Shown here in pieces: positions 1-9,834 of a stretch of 64,000 nt of DNA. Positions within the stretch are counted from its first letter, which is position 1. Every line of letters starts with the position of its first letter. Where the stretch lies: NCBI RefSeq assembly GCF_018613065.1, contig NZ_JAGGQW010000050.1, forward strand, positions 62,001-126,000, read 5' to 3'. The notes under the pieces were generated by a model. It was not told the DNA's origin and searched no databases. It saw only the letters and a program-made list of their open reading frames with translations. The stretch comes from Bacillus sp. ISL-7 (GTDB lineage Bacteria; Bacillota; Bacilli; Bacillales_B; DSM-18226). Made by a program: the position numbers and the translations under genes.

Positions 1-532
1 TATAAAATACAGAGAATAATTCATTCCCCACCGTTTTAATAAACGCCTGACTAATTTGCGCCGTAACACTCGATGCCCCTGAGTTTGCAATTTTCGGCGC
101 CACGGCATTGATTTTTTCGTTAACAGCGAACTCTATGTTTGGTTTTTGGGGGTTCACTTCTAAAATACTCGTAAGTTTCTTTGAAAAATCCTTTGGGATA
201 ATGAGATATGCATAGTAATGCCCTTTCTCTACGCCACTCTGTGCATCGCCCCGATTCACAAAAACCCAACCAAGCTGGTGATTCTTTTTTAGACTTTTTA
301 CAGTATCATTTCCAACATTAAATTTCTTCCCACGAATTTCCGCTCCTTCATCCTCGTTGCTAACAGCTACCCGAATCCCCGATGTATTGCCGTAAGGGTC
401 CCACATCGATTTGATATTAACCCATGCATAGGCAGAAGGCAGGATCATTAGTGCCCCAATTAACAAAACTACAGTTGGAACTCTAAATATATTTCTCCAA
501 TCTGTTTGGTAAATATGAAAAATCTTTCCCAC
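1..532 (-). CDS. YhgE/Pip-family membrane protein, N-terminal part (cut by window edge)
   Basis: The reading frame runs off the left edge, so only about 177 N-terminal residues are visible. It starts at a GTG (532) preceded by an AGGTGGGGG ribosome binding site. The N terminus has a basic stretch, one membrane segment (VVLLIGALMILPSAYAW), then an extracytoplasmic domain with NIKSMWDPYGNTSG and VAVSNEDEGAE, the pattern of YhgE/Pip proteins (phage-infection-protein family, ABC-2-like membrane proteins). Members are large polytopic membrane proteins linked to phage adsorption or type VII export. The role here cannot be judged from this part. Confidence 0.8.
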   Translation of the reverse strand, partial: MGKIFHIYQTDWRNIFRVPTVVLLIGALMILPSAYAWVNIKSMWDPYGNTSGIRVAVSNEDEGAEIRGKKFNVGNDTVKSLKKNHQLGWVFVNRGDAQSGVEKGHYYAYLIIPKDFSKKLTSILEVNPQKPNIEFAVNEKINAVAPKIANSGASSVTAQISQAFIKTVGNELFSVFY

Positions 533-620
533 TATTTCCCCCACCTTTCACTAGTAGTCCATGATCTTATCTTCCTACTATGTACAGGAAAAGATTCAGG
601 AAATAGAAACAAAATACACA

Positions 621-660
621 AAGAGGGCTGCCTAAGAAAATTTACTTAGGCAGCCCTCTT
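621..660. terminator. Bidirectional Rho-independent terminator
   Basis: A perfect 16-bp stem (AAGAGGGCTGCCTAAG with its complement) and an 8-nt loop, flanked by A-rich sequence on one side and T-rich on the other. It lies just after the stop of the ltaS-like gene. Confidence 0.85.
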
Positions 661-668
661 TGTTTTAT

Positions 669-2621
669 TTACTTATTGGGTTCCACATCAGTCGTGGGAT
701 TATAGTTATATTTTGAACGGTCGACAGGAATAAACGTTTCAGGTTTGTAGAAACGTAATAAATCTCCATTTACAACTTTATCTGATAGCTTTAATTTATA
801 TTCGACGATTTTCTGATCTTTCTTAGCTTCTTCGGTTTTAGATTTTTCTAATTTCATTCCCGTTTTGGAATCATAGAATTTACCATCAATAGAGGTGATA
901 GTTGAACTTACAAAGCCTCCATCTCTGAAAGGAACTACATCATCATGCTGTTTAGATAATAGGTCGGTTCCAAATTGAACATACTCTTTTGTGTCCGTGC
1001 CAAGCAAATGAAGAAGTGTTGGAAGAAGATCGATTTGACCACCGTACTCGTGGTTTACTCCACCTTCCATTCCTGGTACACGAATAAATAATGGCACTCG
1101 TTGTAAGCCAGCATTTTCGAAAGGAGTAATTTCTTTTCCCATCACCTGTTCCATTGCTTTATTATGATTTTCTGAAATTCCATAATGATCACCGTACATG
1201 ACAATAATCGAATGATCATATAATCCTGATTTTTTCAGGTAGTCAAAGAATTGCTTCAATGCTTCGTCCGCATATCGTGCAGTTTGAAAATACCCATCAA
1301 CCGATTTATCACCCGTTGTACCTGGTGCAATCGTTGCGTCTTCTTCATTAATCGGGTACGGATAATGATTCGATACGGTAATAAATTTTGTATAGAATGG
1401 CTCTGGTAAAGATTCCAAAAGTGGAATCGATTGTTCATAAAATGGCTTATCCATCAGTCCATACTCTGCTAGATCTTTAGAATCTATTTGATAGTAGTTT
1501 GAATCAAAGAACTTGTTAAAACCAAATGATTTATAAATTTCATTACGATTCCAGAAGCTTCCTGAATTCCCGTGAAATACAGCAGACGTATAGCCTTGCT
1601 GACCTAGTATTGCGGGAGCAGCTTCATATGTGTTTAAACCTTTTGTCGTATATGCTGACCCTTGTGGTAATCCATATAATGAATTTTCTAACATGAATTC
1701 AGCATCAGATGTTTTACCTTGACCTGTTTGATGGAAGAAATTATCAAAGTAAAGCGTATTTTGATCTTTCGTTAATGAATTTAAAAATGGTGTTACTTCT
1801 TCCCCATTCAACTTGTAATTAATAAGGAAGTTTTGCATTGATTCAAGATGAAGATAGATTACATTCATTCCTTTTCCAGCACCAAAGTAAGCTGGATTTG
1901 GCTTTGCATAATTCGATTTTGTATAGTTAACGACTTCAGTAATATCATCACTGCTCGCCATAACCCTTTGAGCGGATGCTTTCGTACTTTGAACTGCATC
2001 ATAAATGGTGTAATTGTACATACCTAAATACTTCACAATATAATTACGGTCAAATCCTCTGGTTAATAATTGAGGGCGGTCTGTTTCAGCTAGGGCTAGA
2101 TTCGCACTAGAAATCGCAAGAGCCATTGAGAATAATGCTGCGACTTTTCCGCGATTCATGTCATTAGCATCAATTTTCACAAAACGTAAAACAAGTAAGG
2201 CAGCCAAAATAATGATATCAATGAAGAATAAGAAATCATACGGTTTTAATAGGGATGTCACACTTCCGCTTACATCGCCAAAATTTTGTGTCTGCGTTAA
2301 TGTTGGTAGAGTAATAAAATCATTAAAGAAACGGTAAAATATGATATTCGCATATAATAAAATCGATAAAAGAAAATCGATGACAATCAGCCCAATATAC
2401 TTTTTTCTACCTTTTAAAAAGAAAGAAAGTCCTAAGAAAAGTAAAGCAGAACCGAGCGGATTTATAAATAATAGAAACTTCTGAAGTGAATTTTCTATTC
2501 CTAAGTCAAATTGTGTTAATTGAACGATATATGTCTTTATCCATAGGAAAAATACAGTCAAAAAGAAAAAGCCAACATATTTATTAAAAATACTTTGACC
2601 TTTTTGAAATACGTTATTCAT
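669..2621 (-). CDS. ltaS: LtaS-family lipoteichoic acid synthase
   Basis: 650 residues, the usual length of LtaS/YfnI/YqgS proteins. Five N-terminal membrane helices (about residues 15-150) are followed by an extracellular sulfatase-fold domain from about 250. Visible signature residues are the metal-site HLES near 258, the nucleophile motif GKTSDAE with Thr304, and YGDHYGIS near the end. A KASAQ sequence near residue 216 sits where LtaS proteins are cut by signal peptidase. The family transfers glycerol-phosphate from phosphatidylglycerol to build the lipoteichoic acid chain outside the cell. Bacilli often have several paralogues, so whether this is the main synthase, a primase or a stress paralogue is not decided. 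The gene stands alone, with ATG 2621 behind AGGCAGG. Confidence 0.88.
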   Translation of the reverse strand: MNNVFQKGQSIFNKYVGFFFLTVFFLWIKTYIVQLTQFDLGIENSLQKFLLFINPLGSALLFLGLSFFLKGRKKYIGLIVIDFLLSILLYANIIFYRFFNDFITLPTLTQTQNFGDVSGSVTSLLKPYDFLFFIDIIILAALLVLRFVKIDANDMNRGKVAALFSMALAISSANLALAETDRPQLLTRGFDRNYIVKYLGMYNYTIYDAVQSTKASAQRVMASSDDITEVVNYTKSNYAKPNPAYFGAGKGMNVIYLHLESMQNFLINYKLNGEEVTPFLNSLTKDQNTLYFDNFFHQTGQGKTSDAEFMLENSLYGLPQGSAYTTKGLNTYEAAPAILGQQGYTSAVFHGNSGSFWNRNEIYKSFGFNKFFDSNYYQIDSKDLAEYGLMDKPFYEQSIPLLESLPEPFYTKFITVSNHYPYPINEEDATIAPGTTGDKSVDGYFQTARYADEALKQFFDYLKKSGLYDHSIIVMYGDHYGISENHNKAMEQVMGKEITPFENAGLQRVPLFIRVPGMEGGVNHEYGGQIDLLPTLLHLLGTDTKEYVQFGTDLLSKQHDDVVPFRDGGFVSSTITSIDGKFYDSKTGMKLEKSKTEEAKKDQKIVEYKLKLSDKVVNGDLLRFYKPETFIPVDRSKYNYNPTTDVEPNK

Positions 2622-2828
2622 ATAGCACCTGCCTTGTAGTCTATTATTATATAATTTTAGTCATTATTTTAAATTTAATGGGTAGATACTGTTCCCAATA
2701 GTCTATCATCTATATTAGCATTTAAATATGAACAATCCATGAATATTTCAAAAAATGGTTAAATCACCAACACAAGAACATTACTATACTCCTTTTTTTT
2801 TTAATGTCAAGGACTCGGTAAAAAAATA

Positions 2829-2876
2829 AGAAACTGACCCTACCGTTAATGATGCGTTAACGGAGAATCAGTTTCT
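2829..2876 (-). terminator. Terminator of the RND exporter gene
   Basis: Long imperfect hairpin: AGAAACTGA and CCGTTAA pair with TTAACGG and TCAGTTTCT. It sits directly after the exporter stop codon. Confidence 0.7.
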
Positions 2877-2888
2877 ATTCATTTTATT

Positions 2889-5800
2889 TTACTTTTGCTT
2901 CTTTTCTTTTCGCTTCATTTTCATTAGTGTTTCATACACAATCGGTACAATTACTAAGGTAAGCAGTGTCGAACTTGTCAGTCCCCCGATGACTGTGACA
3001 CCTAATCCCTTTGAAATAAGTCCACTTCCCTCCATACCGATTGCTAGTGGTATAAGTGCACCTATTGTCGCAATTGCTGTCATAAGAATTGGGCGAACAC
3101 GTGTCCCGGCTGCCTCAAGAAGGGCTTCTCGTGTCGATAATCCATCATTTTCTTTATGAATGACACGATCAATTAATACGATTGCATTCGTTACAACAAT
3201 CCCAATTAACATCAAGGCGCCAATCATTGCTGAAACACTTAATGTTTCGCCAGCGATCAATAATCCTAATAACCCACCGATAATTGTAAATGGCAACGAG
3301 AATAGAATCGCTAGTGGTGCTAAACCTCCACCAAATGTAATAACGAGAACTAGATAAACAATTGCAATGGCTGCAAGCATTGCTAAGCCTAACTGTGTAA
3401 AGGATTCAGCAATATCTTCTGATACACCGCCGACAGATATATCCACGCTCGATGGCATTTTTAACGTATCTACTTTCTTTTGAACTGCCTTCGAAACTTT
3501 TGATACATCTTTAGTGGTAATTTCTGCACTTACACTTGCATAAATACGACCATCACGCCTTGTAATCGTGTCAGAAGTGTTTCCCACTTTAACGTCGACG
3601 ACATCCTTAATCGGAACTGTCGTACCCATAGGGGATTGAAGCGTTTTATCTGTCAATTCATTAATATCTTCATATTCATCTTTCTCAACCTCTAGATAAA
3701 CATTCATTTCTTTGCCGTTATTTTCAATCGTTGTCAATACTTGACGCTGGCCATTTCCAGCTAGACCCATTCCAACCTGTGCTGCAGTAAGTCCTAATTG
3801 ACTTAACTTTTCCTGATTAGGAACTAATGTGTATTCTTCATACGTATCCGAGATACTCGTTTTCACATTCCTAAGGGATTCGTTTTTCTTAAAAATCTTC
3901 GATATATTGTTCACGACTGGTTCAATTTCATCCATATTGTCACCATAGACGTTAAACGTTAGAGCATTCGATGATCCCATGCCAGAAAAATCTTGGCTTG
4001 CCCATTCACCTTTATCTTTTCGTTTCTTTAGGTCATTGATAACCTTTTCGGTTTCATGTGAAAAGTTTTTAGTATCTTTGTCATATTCAACAAAAAACAT
4101 GGCAGAATTACTTTGCCCTGGATTCATTGGATTTTCTCCGCCAACAGAAAACTGAATGGTTTTTACTCCTGCTCTCTGCTCAAAAAATCCCTCTGCTTCG
4201 GTTGCTATCCTTTCAACTTCATCCAAAGTTTGACCTGGTGCTGGTTTATAAGTGGCAACAACCATTTTTTGTTCATCAGAAGGAAGGAAGCTTACCCCAA
4301 TGATCGGTACAAGGAACAAGCTGCCAACTAAAAGTAAGATAGCTAACCCAAAGGTAATAATTTTATGGTTTAACGACCAATTAAGAACCTTTTTATAATT
4401 AGTAGCTAATTTACCAGGTTTATTTTCAACATGCTCTTGTTTTAATGATATCCCTTTTTTAAATAAAGAATGAGCCATCATTGGTACAATTGTAATGGCT
4501 ACTAAAAGAGAAGCCATTAATGCGAAGACGATTGTTAATGCAAATGGTAAGAACATCTCCCCTACTGGTCCTTTTACTAATCCTAATGGCAGGAATACAG
4601 CAATTGTTACCATCGTTGAAGAAAAGATCGGCATAAACATTTCTCTAGTGGCCGCCACAATTAATTCCTTACCACTAAGTGATTCATTTTTAAGAGACAT
4701 TCGTCTAAATATATTTTCGATGACAACAATTGAATCATCAATAACTCGACCGATCGCAACTGTCATTGCCCCGAGTGTCATCATATTTAGCGTAATATCC
4801 ATTTGTTTAAGAAGTAAAATAGCTATTAATATCGATAAAGGAATCGAAATGACTGAAATAATTGTTGTCCGAAAATTTCTTAAGAAAAGCAATATGATAA
4901 TCATGGCAAAGATTGCACCAAATATTGCTTTATTTAGCATTGTTGCAACCGATTCTTCGATTGGTTTCCCTTGATCAAAAATCGTTGTTACTTTTAACCC
5001 ATCAATCTTAGCTTCAAAACCACTTAGTTTTTCTTTTACTGCGTTAACAACATCTACAGTATTTGCATCTTGTGCACTTGTAATTTGCACACCGATTGAT
5101 TCCTCACCATTTGTCCTGGAAATAGATTCGGCTTTCCCTACTACTTCAATTGTTGCTATATCTTTAAGGTCTACAGTAGGAATCGAAGGTGGAACCTGTG
5201 CTATTTGATTGCCTTGGCTAACTTGGCCGCTTGTCATACCTTGTTGTACCTGACTTTGTTGACCACCCGTCATTCCTTGCTGTGGTGCACCTGTAGATGG
5301 GACTACGGGAATTTTTATTGCTTTTAGGTCATCGATCGATGTCACATTACCATCGACGACAACTGACTTTTGCGTATCTCTAAATGTGTATAAACCTAAT
5401 GGAAATTTAACGTCTGTGGCTTTAATTAAATTCTTGATTGTTTCTTCGGTTAATCCATATTTCTTTAATTTAGTTTCATCAAATTTCAATTGAACTTCGT
5501 CAACTTGCTGCCCTGATATTTGAACGGTTGATACTCCTTCAACACCCTCAAGTTCTGGAATGATCTCCTCTTCAGCTGTTTTTGTTAATCCTGCCAAAGA
5601 TTGTTCTGAATTTGTAATACTTAAGGACATGACTGGAAAGCTTGAGAAACTCATCCGGGAAACTTTTGGTGCCTTCACTCCATCAGGAAGTTCTAAATTG
5701 CTTAATGCTTCTTTTACTTCATTTTGAGCTTTTTCCATATCTTTATCAAAATTGTATTCTATTTGTATAGATGAAGCATTTTGAAACGAAGAGGAACTAA

Positions 5801-6041
5801 CAACAGAAACCCCGTCTAAATTCTCCACTCGTTTTTCAATTGGTTCTGTAACTTTTTCAGCTACTTGTTCTGGCGTCGCACCAGGATATACCGCCAAAAC
5901 TGAAACAAGTGGTGTGTTGATATTTGGAATAGTTTCGAGTTTCATGTTCATCCCTGAATACAATCCAGCAATTGTAATAATAATGGTTAACAGCCATACG
6001 GCAAATTTGTTTTTCAATGAAAACTGAATGATTTTTTTCAT
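2889..6041 (-). CDS. RND-superfamily efflux pump (AcrB/SwrC type)
   Basis: 1050 residues with the RND layout: one membrane helix near the N terminus, a large extracytoplasmic loop, a central block of helices with the GRVIDDSIVVIENIFR motif (the proton-relay acidic pair), a second large loop and a C-terminal helix block. Gram-positive members such as SwrC act as single-component exporters of surfactants or drugs; no membrane-fusion protein is adjacent. The start is ATG 6041 behind AAGGAGAG; an upstream in-frame start at 6071 has no good ribosome binding site. An odd Gln/Gly-rich insert with repeated GMTGGQ/GMTSGQ units lies in the first loop near residue 270. The TetR gene is divergent and two operator-like repeats lie between, so repression by that protein is likely. 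Confidence 0.9.
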   Translation of the reverse strand: MKKIIQFSLKNKFAVWLLTIIITIAGLYSGMNMKLETIPNINTPLVSVLAVYPGATPEQVAEKVTEPIEKRVENLDGVSVVSSSSFQNASSIQIEYNFDKDMEKAQNEVKEALSNLELPDGVKAPKVSRMSFSSFPVMSLSITNSEQSLAGLTKTAEEEIIPELEGVEGVSTVQISGQQVDEVQLKFDETKLKKYGLTEETIKNLIKATDVKFPLGLYTFRDTQKSVVVDGNVTSIDDLKAIKIPVVPSTGAPQQGMTGGQQSQVQQGMTSGQVSQGNQIAQVPPSIPTVDLKDIATIEVVGKAESISRTNGEESIGVQITSAQDANTVDVVNAVKEKLSGFEAKIDGLKVTTIFDQGKPIEESVATMLNKAIFGAIFAMIIILLFLRNFRTTIISVISIPLSILIAILLLKQMDITLNMMTLGAMTVAIGRVIDDSIVVIENIFRRMSLKNESLSGKELIVAATREMFMPIFSSTMVTIAVFLPLGLVKGPVGEMFLPFALTIVFALMASLLVAITIVPMMAHSLFKKGISLKQEHVENKPGKLATNYKKVLNWSLNHKIITFGLAILLLVGSLFLVPIIGVSFLPSDEQKMVVATYKPAPGQTLDEVERIATEAEGFFEQRAGVKTIQFSVGGENPMNPGQSNSAMFFVEYDKDTKNFSHETEKVINDLKKRKDKGEWASQDFSGMGSSNALTFNVYGDNMDEIEPVVNNISKIFKKNESLRNVKTSISDTYEEYTLVPNQEKLSQLGLTAAQVGMGLAGNGQRQVLTTIENNGKEMNVYLEVEKDEYEDINELTDKTLQSPMGTTVPIKDVVDVKVGNTSDTITRRDGRIYASVSAEITTKDVSKVSKAVQKKVDTLKMPSSVDISVGGVSEDIAESFTQLGLAMLAAIAIVYLVLVITFGGGLAPLAILFSLPFTIIGGLLGLLIAGETLSVSAMIGALMLIGIVVTNAIVLIDRVIHKENDGLSTREALLEAAGTRVRPILMTAIATIGALIPLAIGMEGSGLISKGLGVTVIGGLTSSTLLTLVIVPIVYETLMKMKRKEKKQK

Positions 6042-6093
6042 ACTTCTCTCCTTATTATGCCTTGTTGACATTTTGGTTTGATTGGAATAGGAT

Positions 6094-6139
6094 TGACTAT
6101 ACGGTCACAATAGATTTAATCATACTGACCAACCGGTCA
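6094..6139. promoter_or_regulatory. Two TetR-type operator repeats
   Basis: Two 14-bp inverted repeats with identical half-sites, TGACTATACGGTCA (6094-6107) and TGACCAACCGGTCA (6126-6139), lie between the divergent RND and TetR genes. A related half-conserved copy lies at 7097-7110. Binding by the adjacent TetR protein is inferred from position and symmetry. Confidence 0.65.
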
Positions 6140-6194
6140 TAAGTCAAGAAATATTCATTATGGCATAGGAACATCAATTAATGGAGGGTTTATT

Positions 6195-7055
6195 TTGACA
6201 GAAAAGGAGAAAGTTATTATAAAATCAGGGATGAAGCTTTTTGCTCAAAAAGGTTTTTCCTCGACGTCTATACAAGAAATTGCTACTGAAAGTAATATTT
6301 CTAAAGGAGCTTTCTATTTACATTTTAAGTCCAAAGATGATTTATTACTCGCAATTCTGGAATATATATTTGAAACAATTGAATCAAGTAGATTAGTTTT
6401 TGAAAACCAAGAATTGTCCCCCCGAGAAAAATTCATTAAGCAAACCTCTGCTTTTTTTGGAACCTTTATCGGACATAAAGAGTTTTTAACAATGCTCTCC
6501 AAAGAGCAAGCGATCCCAAGGAATGAAGAAATTAAAAAGCTATTTTATAAAAAGCGCTTTGAATTCCATTCATTATATCGCAAAGGATTAGTTTCTATTT
6601 ATGGATCAAACACAGAGCCTTTCTCAATTGATCTGGCATTTATTCTTGAAGGGTTGTTTCAATCGTATGTAGGGTTATTGATAATGGAACCAGCGGAGTT
6701 TGAGATTGAAGAGTTATCCCACTTTTTGATGCGAAGAATGGATAGTATCGTAAAAGATATTTCAAACGAAGAACCCTTCTTAACTGAGAAAAAGCTGGGA
6801 AACATTATCAAAAACTCTAAGCAATTTTTTGAACCTGTAAATCTAAATAATATTGTTGAAAAGATGAGAAATGAAATCGATCAAATGGAAAATAGAGAAG
6901 CGTTGGAAATTTCACTGGATGTCCTTGAAGAGGAAATGAGTAAACAGAGCCCTCGTCTTCCTGTCATTAAAGGGATGCTTTCTAACTTTAAAGGAATTCC
7001 AACACTTGAAAAATACACCAAGGAAATTGCTGATTTTTATGACTTTGACATATAA
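6195..7055 (+). CDS. TetR-family transcriptional regulator
   Basis: 286 residues. The N-terminal TetR HTH is clear: MKLFAQKGFSSTSIQEIA, then SNISKGAFYLHFKSKDDLL. The long C-terminal ligand domain is not recognised. TTG start at 6195 behind GGAGGG. The protein is longer than the roughly 200-residue family norm, with about 80 extra C-terminal residues. It lies divergent from the RND pump and just ahead of the DHA2 exporter, with related operator-like repeats before each, so it probably represses both and itself. Confidence 0.85.
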   Translation: MTEKEKVIIKSGMKLFAQKGFSSTSIQEIATESNISKGAFYLHFKSKDDLLLAILEYIFETIESSRLVFENQELSPREKFIKQTSAFFGTFIGHKEFLTMLSKEQAIPRNEEIKKLFYKKRFEFHSLYRKGLVSIYGSNTEPFSIDLAFILEGLFQSYVGLLIMEPAEFEIEELSHFLMRRMDSIVKDISNEEPFLTEKKLGNIIKNSKQFFEPVNLNNIVEKMRNEIDQMENREALEISLDVLEEEMSKQSPRLPVIKGMLSNFKGIPTLEKYTKEIADFYDFDI

Positions 7056-7078
7056 AGGATATATTTCAACTATCCTTT
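7054..7078 (+). terminator. Weak hairpin after tetR gene
   Basis: AAAGGATA pairs with TATCCTTT around a 9-nt loop and is followed by a modest A/T tract. It may only attenuate read-through into the exporter gene. Confidence 0.4.
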
Positions 7079-7093
7079 ACTATAAAAATTATT

Positions 7094-7110
7094 GACTGAC
7101 CAGCCAGTTT
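7094..7110. promoter_or_regulatory. TetR-type operator before the DHA2 exporter
   Basis: TGACTGACCAGCCAGTTT resembles the TGACC-N4-GGTCA repeats upstream of the TetR gene, with a conserved left half and a degenerate right half. It lies about 60 bp before the exporter start. Confidence 0.5.
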
Positions 7111-7166
7111 TATTGTATATTTTATGACGTTACTTAATTAATAACATCCAGATAGGAGAAAACGAT

Positions 7167-8771
7167 ATGGAGATAGAAGAAAAACAGATAAACACAAAAT
7201 TAATCATTACCGGCTTAATTATTGGTATGTTTTTCAGTGCTTTAGAACAAACCATCGTAGGAACAGCCATGCCTACGATTATTTCAGAATTAAATGGCTT
7301 CACCATTTTTGCATGGGTTACTACCGCCTATATGATCACATCGACAACGGTTGTACCAATCGTTGGGAAACTATCTGACTTGTACGGTAGAAGGTTCCTC
7401 TATTTAATCGGAACGATTATCTTTATTATTGGTTCAGGTCTGTGTGCAACTGCAACATCAATGGAACAGTTAGTTATCTATAGAGGTCTTCAAGGGATCG
7501 GCGGCGGGATGATCATGCCCCTGTCTCAGACTATCATTGGGGACATCTTTACTGCTGAACAACGGGCCAAGTGGCAAGGAATTTTTGGTGGACTCTTTGG
7601 TTTAAGTTCAGTTATCGGTCCTTTCTTGGGTGGATTAATTGTCGATAGCATTAGCTGGCACTGGATATTCCTGATTAACGTTCCCTTTGGACTACTTTCC
7701 GCTATTTTAATCTTTATAGGATTCAAACACGAAACAGTTGCAAGTAAAGGCAAAGTTAATATTGATTATTTAGGGATTATCACATTAATTCCTGCCATTG
7801 TCCTATTATTGCTAGGTTTGACATTCGGCGGGGATAAATTTGAATGGGCCTCAACCACATCCTTCCTTATTTTCGGTGGTTCCATTATGCTGCTTATCAT
7901 TTTCGGTATCATTGAACGAAAAGCAATTGAACCAATCTTGGATCTTTCATTTTTTAAAAACCGAACATTTGCAACGATGAATGCTTTAGGATTTTTACTT
8001 GGGCTTGGTATGTTTGGGGCCATTATGTTCGTACCTATGTACATGCAAGGTATTCTTGGTGTTTCACCAACCCAGGCTGGTTCTACTATGACTCCAATGA
8101 TGATTGCTATGATTGCTGCAAGTATAATTGGCGGGCAACTATTACTAAGATTTAGCTTTCGCTCTGTACTAACAGCAGGTATGCTGCTTGGTGCTTTGGG
8201 ATTCTTTTTAATGAGTACAATGGGCATTGATTCCAACGAATACACTGCTTATGCATATATGGTTGTTCTTGGTTTAGGGATGGGCTTAGTGATGCCCACA
8301 TTAATGATTGCGATTCAAAATGAATTTCCAAAATCCCAACTGGGAACTGTTACATCAGCTTCCACCTTCTTTCGCTCCATAGGTGGAACAATTGGGATTA
8401 CCGTTTTAAATTCTATCATGAATCACACACTTAAAGGTGAAATGGTTACTGCAGCTAATGATGCTGAAAATCCAATAGCACACCAAGCATTAACAGCTCT
8501 TTCAGAAAAAACCGATTCATTATTTAGTTTACTGCTCAATCCGAGTCTTTTAAAAATGCCTGAAGATATCCAAAATAGCGTGATTCATGCTATTCAAATT
8601 GCCTGGTCCGATTCTTTTTCTACGGTTTTCTTGACAGGGCTCATCTTTATCGCAGTCGGGGTTTTTGTGGCTCTTGCTGTTGGCAAAGGTCGTATAAAAA
8701 GAGATAGCGAACTTAATGAAAGCGGCGAAAAACAAGTGACATCGTTTAATCGAGATGCAACTGAATCATAA
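7167..8771 (+). CDS. MFS drug exporter, DHA2 family (EmrB/QacA type)
   Basis: 534 residues with about 14 hydrophobic helices, the usual DHA2 layout. Motif A is seen as GKLSDLYGRRFLYLIG, with RGLQGIGGGMIMPLSQ in helix 4 and GPFLGGLIVD in helix 5 (motif C region). These proteins expel cationic or amphiphilic compounds by proton antiport. ATG 7167 has a GATAGGAG ribosome binding site. It follows the tetR gene on the same strand and probably responds to the same inducer as the RND pump. Confidence 0.9.
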   Translation: MEIEEKQINTKLIITGLIIGMFFSALEQTIVGTAMPTIISELNGFTIFAWVTTAYMITSTTVVPIVGKLSDLYGRRFLYLIGTIIFIIGSGLCATATSMEQLVIYRGLQGIGGGMIMPLSQTIIGDIFTAEQRAKWQGIFGGLFGLSSVIGPFLGGLIVDSISWHWIFLINVPFGLLSAILIFIGFKHETVASKGKVNIDYLGIITLIPAIVLLLLGLTFGGDKFEWASTTSFLIFGGSIMLLIIFGIIERKAIEPILDLSFFKNRTFATMNALGFLLGLGMFGAIMFVPMYMQGILGVSPTQAGSTMTPMMIAMIAASIIGGQLLLRFSFRSVLTAGMLLGALGFFLMSTMGIDSNEYTAYAYMVVLGLGMGLVMPTLMIAIQNEFPKSQLGTVTSASTFFRSIGGTIGITVLNSIMNHTLKGEMVTAANDAENPIAHQALTALSEKTDSLFSLLLNPSLLKMPEDIQNSVIHAIQIAWSDSFSTVFLTGLIFIAVGVFVALAVGKGRIKRDSELNESGEKQVTSFNRDATES

Positions 8772-8775
8772 GATG

Positions 8776-8802
8776 AAGAGGGATTCAAATTGAATCCCTC
8801 TT
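8776..8802. terminator. Bidirectional terminator between DHA2 exporter and splB
   Basis: Near-perfect hairpin AAGAGGGATTC / GAATCCCTCTT with T-rich flank, between the two convergent genes. Confidence 0.85.
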
Positions 8803-8805
8803 TTT

Positions 8806-9834
8806 CTATGTAAAATATTCTATTTTTGCTTGCGGAAAATAGGTGTTAATATATCTGCCAAGAGTATCTTTTATATCTTCTTGCTCTTCATTCGTATAGA
8901 CGAATTTACCAATCCCGTAACGTCCCCATTTCCATTTCCTTTTTGACTCATCGAGTTCAAGTTTTGTCATCGGGTAATTTTTTTGAATCACACGCTTAGC
9001 TGGTTTTGTAAAACGATGCTGAATCATTTCAAAGGTTAAATCCTGTTTAGCCGACTCCGGAAGTTCCGCCTCCAGCTTTTCTAACATTTCTTTATATCCT
9101 TCCTTCCATCCTTCATGCAAATAAATAGGAGCAATAATAAATCCTAATGGAAACCCTGCTCCAGCCACCTTTGTAGCTGCTTCTATTCTTTCGGGCAACC
9201 TTGAAGTACCTGGTTCAAAATTCTTGATTATATAATCATCATTTATACTAAAACGAAAGCGGGTTCTTCCATTATGTTTAGCATCAAGTAAATGGTCCAC
9301 ATGAGCAAATTTAGTTACAAAGCGGAGCTTGCCATATTCAGATTGTCCGAAAAACTCTATCGCCTTTTTTAATGTATGGGTCAAATGGTCAACGCCTACG
9401 ATATCGGATGTACAGGAGGCTTCAAACCTGGTTGGATTAGGTGCACGTTCTTTCATGTAATTCTCTGCAGCCTCAAAAATATCTTCAAGATTGACATAGG
9501 TACGAATATAAGGTTTACTGCCCATAGTTGTCTGTAAATAGCAATAATGGCAATGGCCCATACATCCTGTCACAAACGGGATGGCATATTCTGCAGATGG
9601 TTTGGAGGTATCGAACTTTAATGTTTTCCTTACCCCAATGACTAACGTGGATTTGGCGGTGCGGTATTTTTGAAAATCATTATCGCCAGGTAAATTTCTT
9701 ATTTGATTGTGTGAAGTTGTTTCCCTTATTTCAATGCCCATATGTTCAAATTTGGCAATTAACTCTTTCCCAAGTGGATATTCCAGTGCACTTGGTTCAA
9801 CGTAAACGAGTTGAGGAACAAAAGGCTTAACCAT
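8806..9834 (-). CDS. splB: Spore photoproduct lyase
   Basis: 342 residues, the length of B. subtilis SplB. The radical-SAM cluster motif is CMGHCHYC, with Cys91, Cys95 and Cys98, and Cys141 (EASCTSD) sits where the hydrogen-donor cysteine is in B. subtilis. The enzyme reverses the thymine dimer 5-thyminyl-5,6-dihydrothymine in germinating spores. ATG 9834 with GGGTGA upstream is chosen because it matches family length; the open frame extends further upstream without support. The start overlaps the end of a broken splA by 8 nt, the usual splAB order. Confidence 0.93.
   Translation of the reverse strand: MVKPFVPQLVYVEPSALEYPLGKELIAKFEHMGIEIRETTSHNQIRNLPGDNDFQKYRTAKSTLVIGVRKTLKFDTSKPSAEYAIPFVTGCMGHCHYCYLQTTMGSKPYIRTYVNLEDIFEAAENYMKERAPNPTRFEASCTSDIVGVDHLTHTLKKAIEFFGQSEYGKLRFVTKFAHVDHLLDAKHNGRTRFRFSINDDYIIKNFEPGTSRLPERIEAATKVAGAGFPLGFIIAPIYLHEGWKEGYKEMLEKLEAELPESAKQDLTFEMIQHRFTKPAKRVIQKNYPMTKLELDESKRKWKWGRYGIGKFVYTNEEQEDIKDTLGRYINTYFPQAKIEYFT

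Noticed and set aside
4495..4974. Long plus-strand frames opposite the RND and MFS genes
   Set aside because: They are antisense to membrane-protein genes with clear motifs, lack ribosome binding sites and have isoleucine/asparagine-rich composition typical of shadows.
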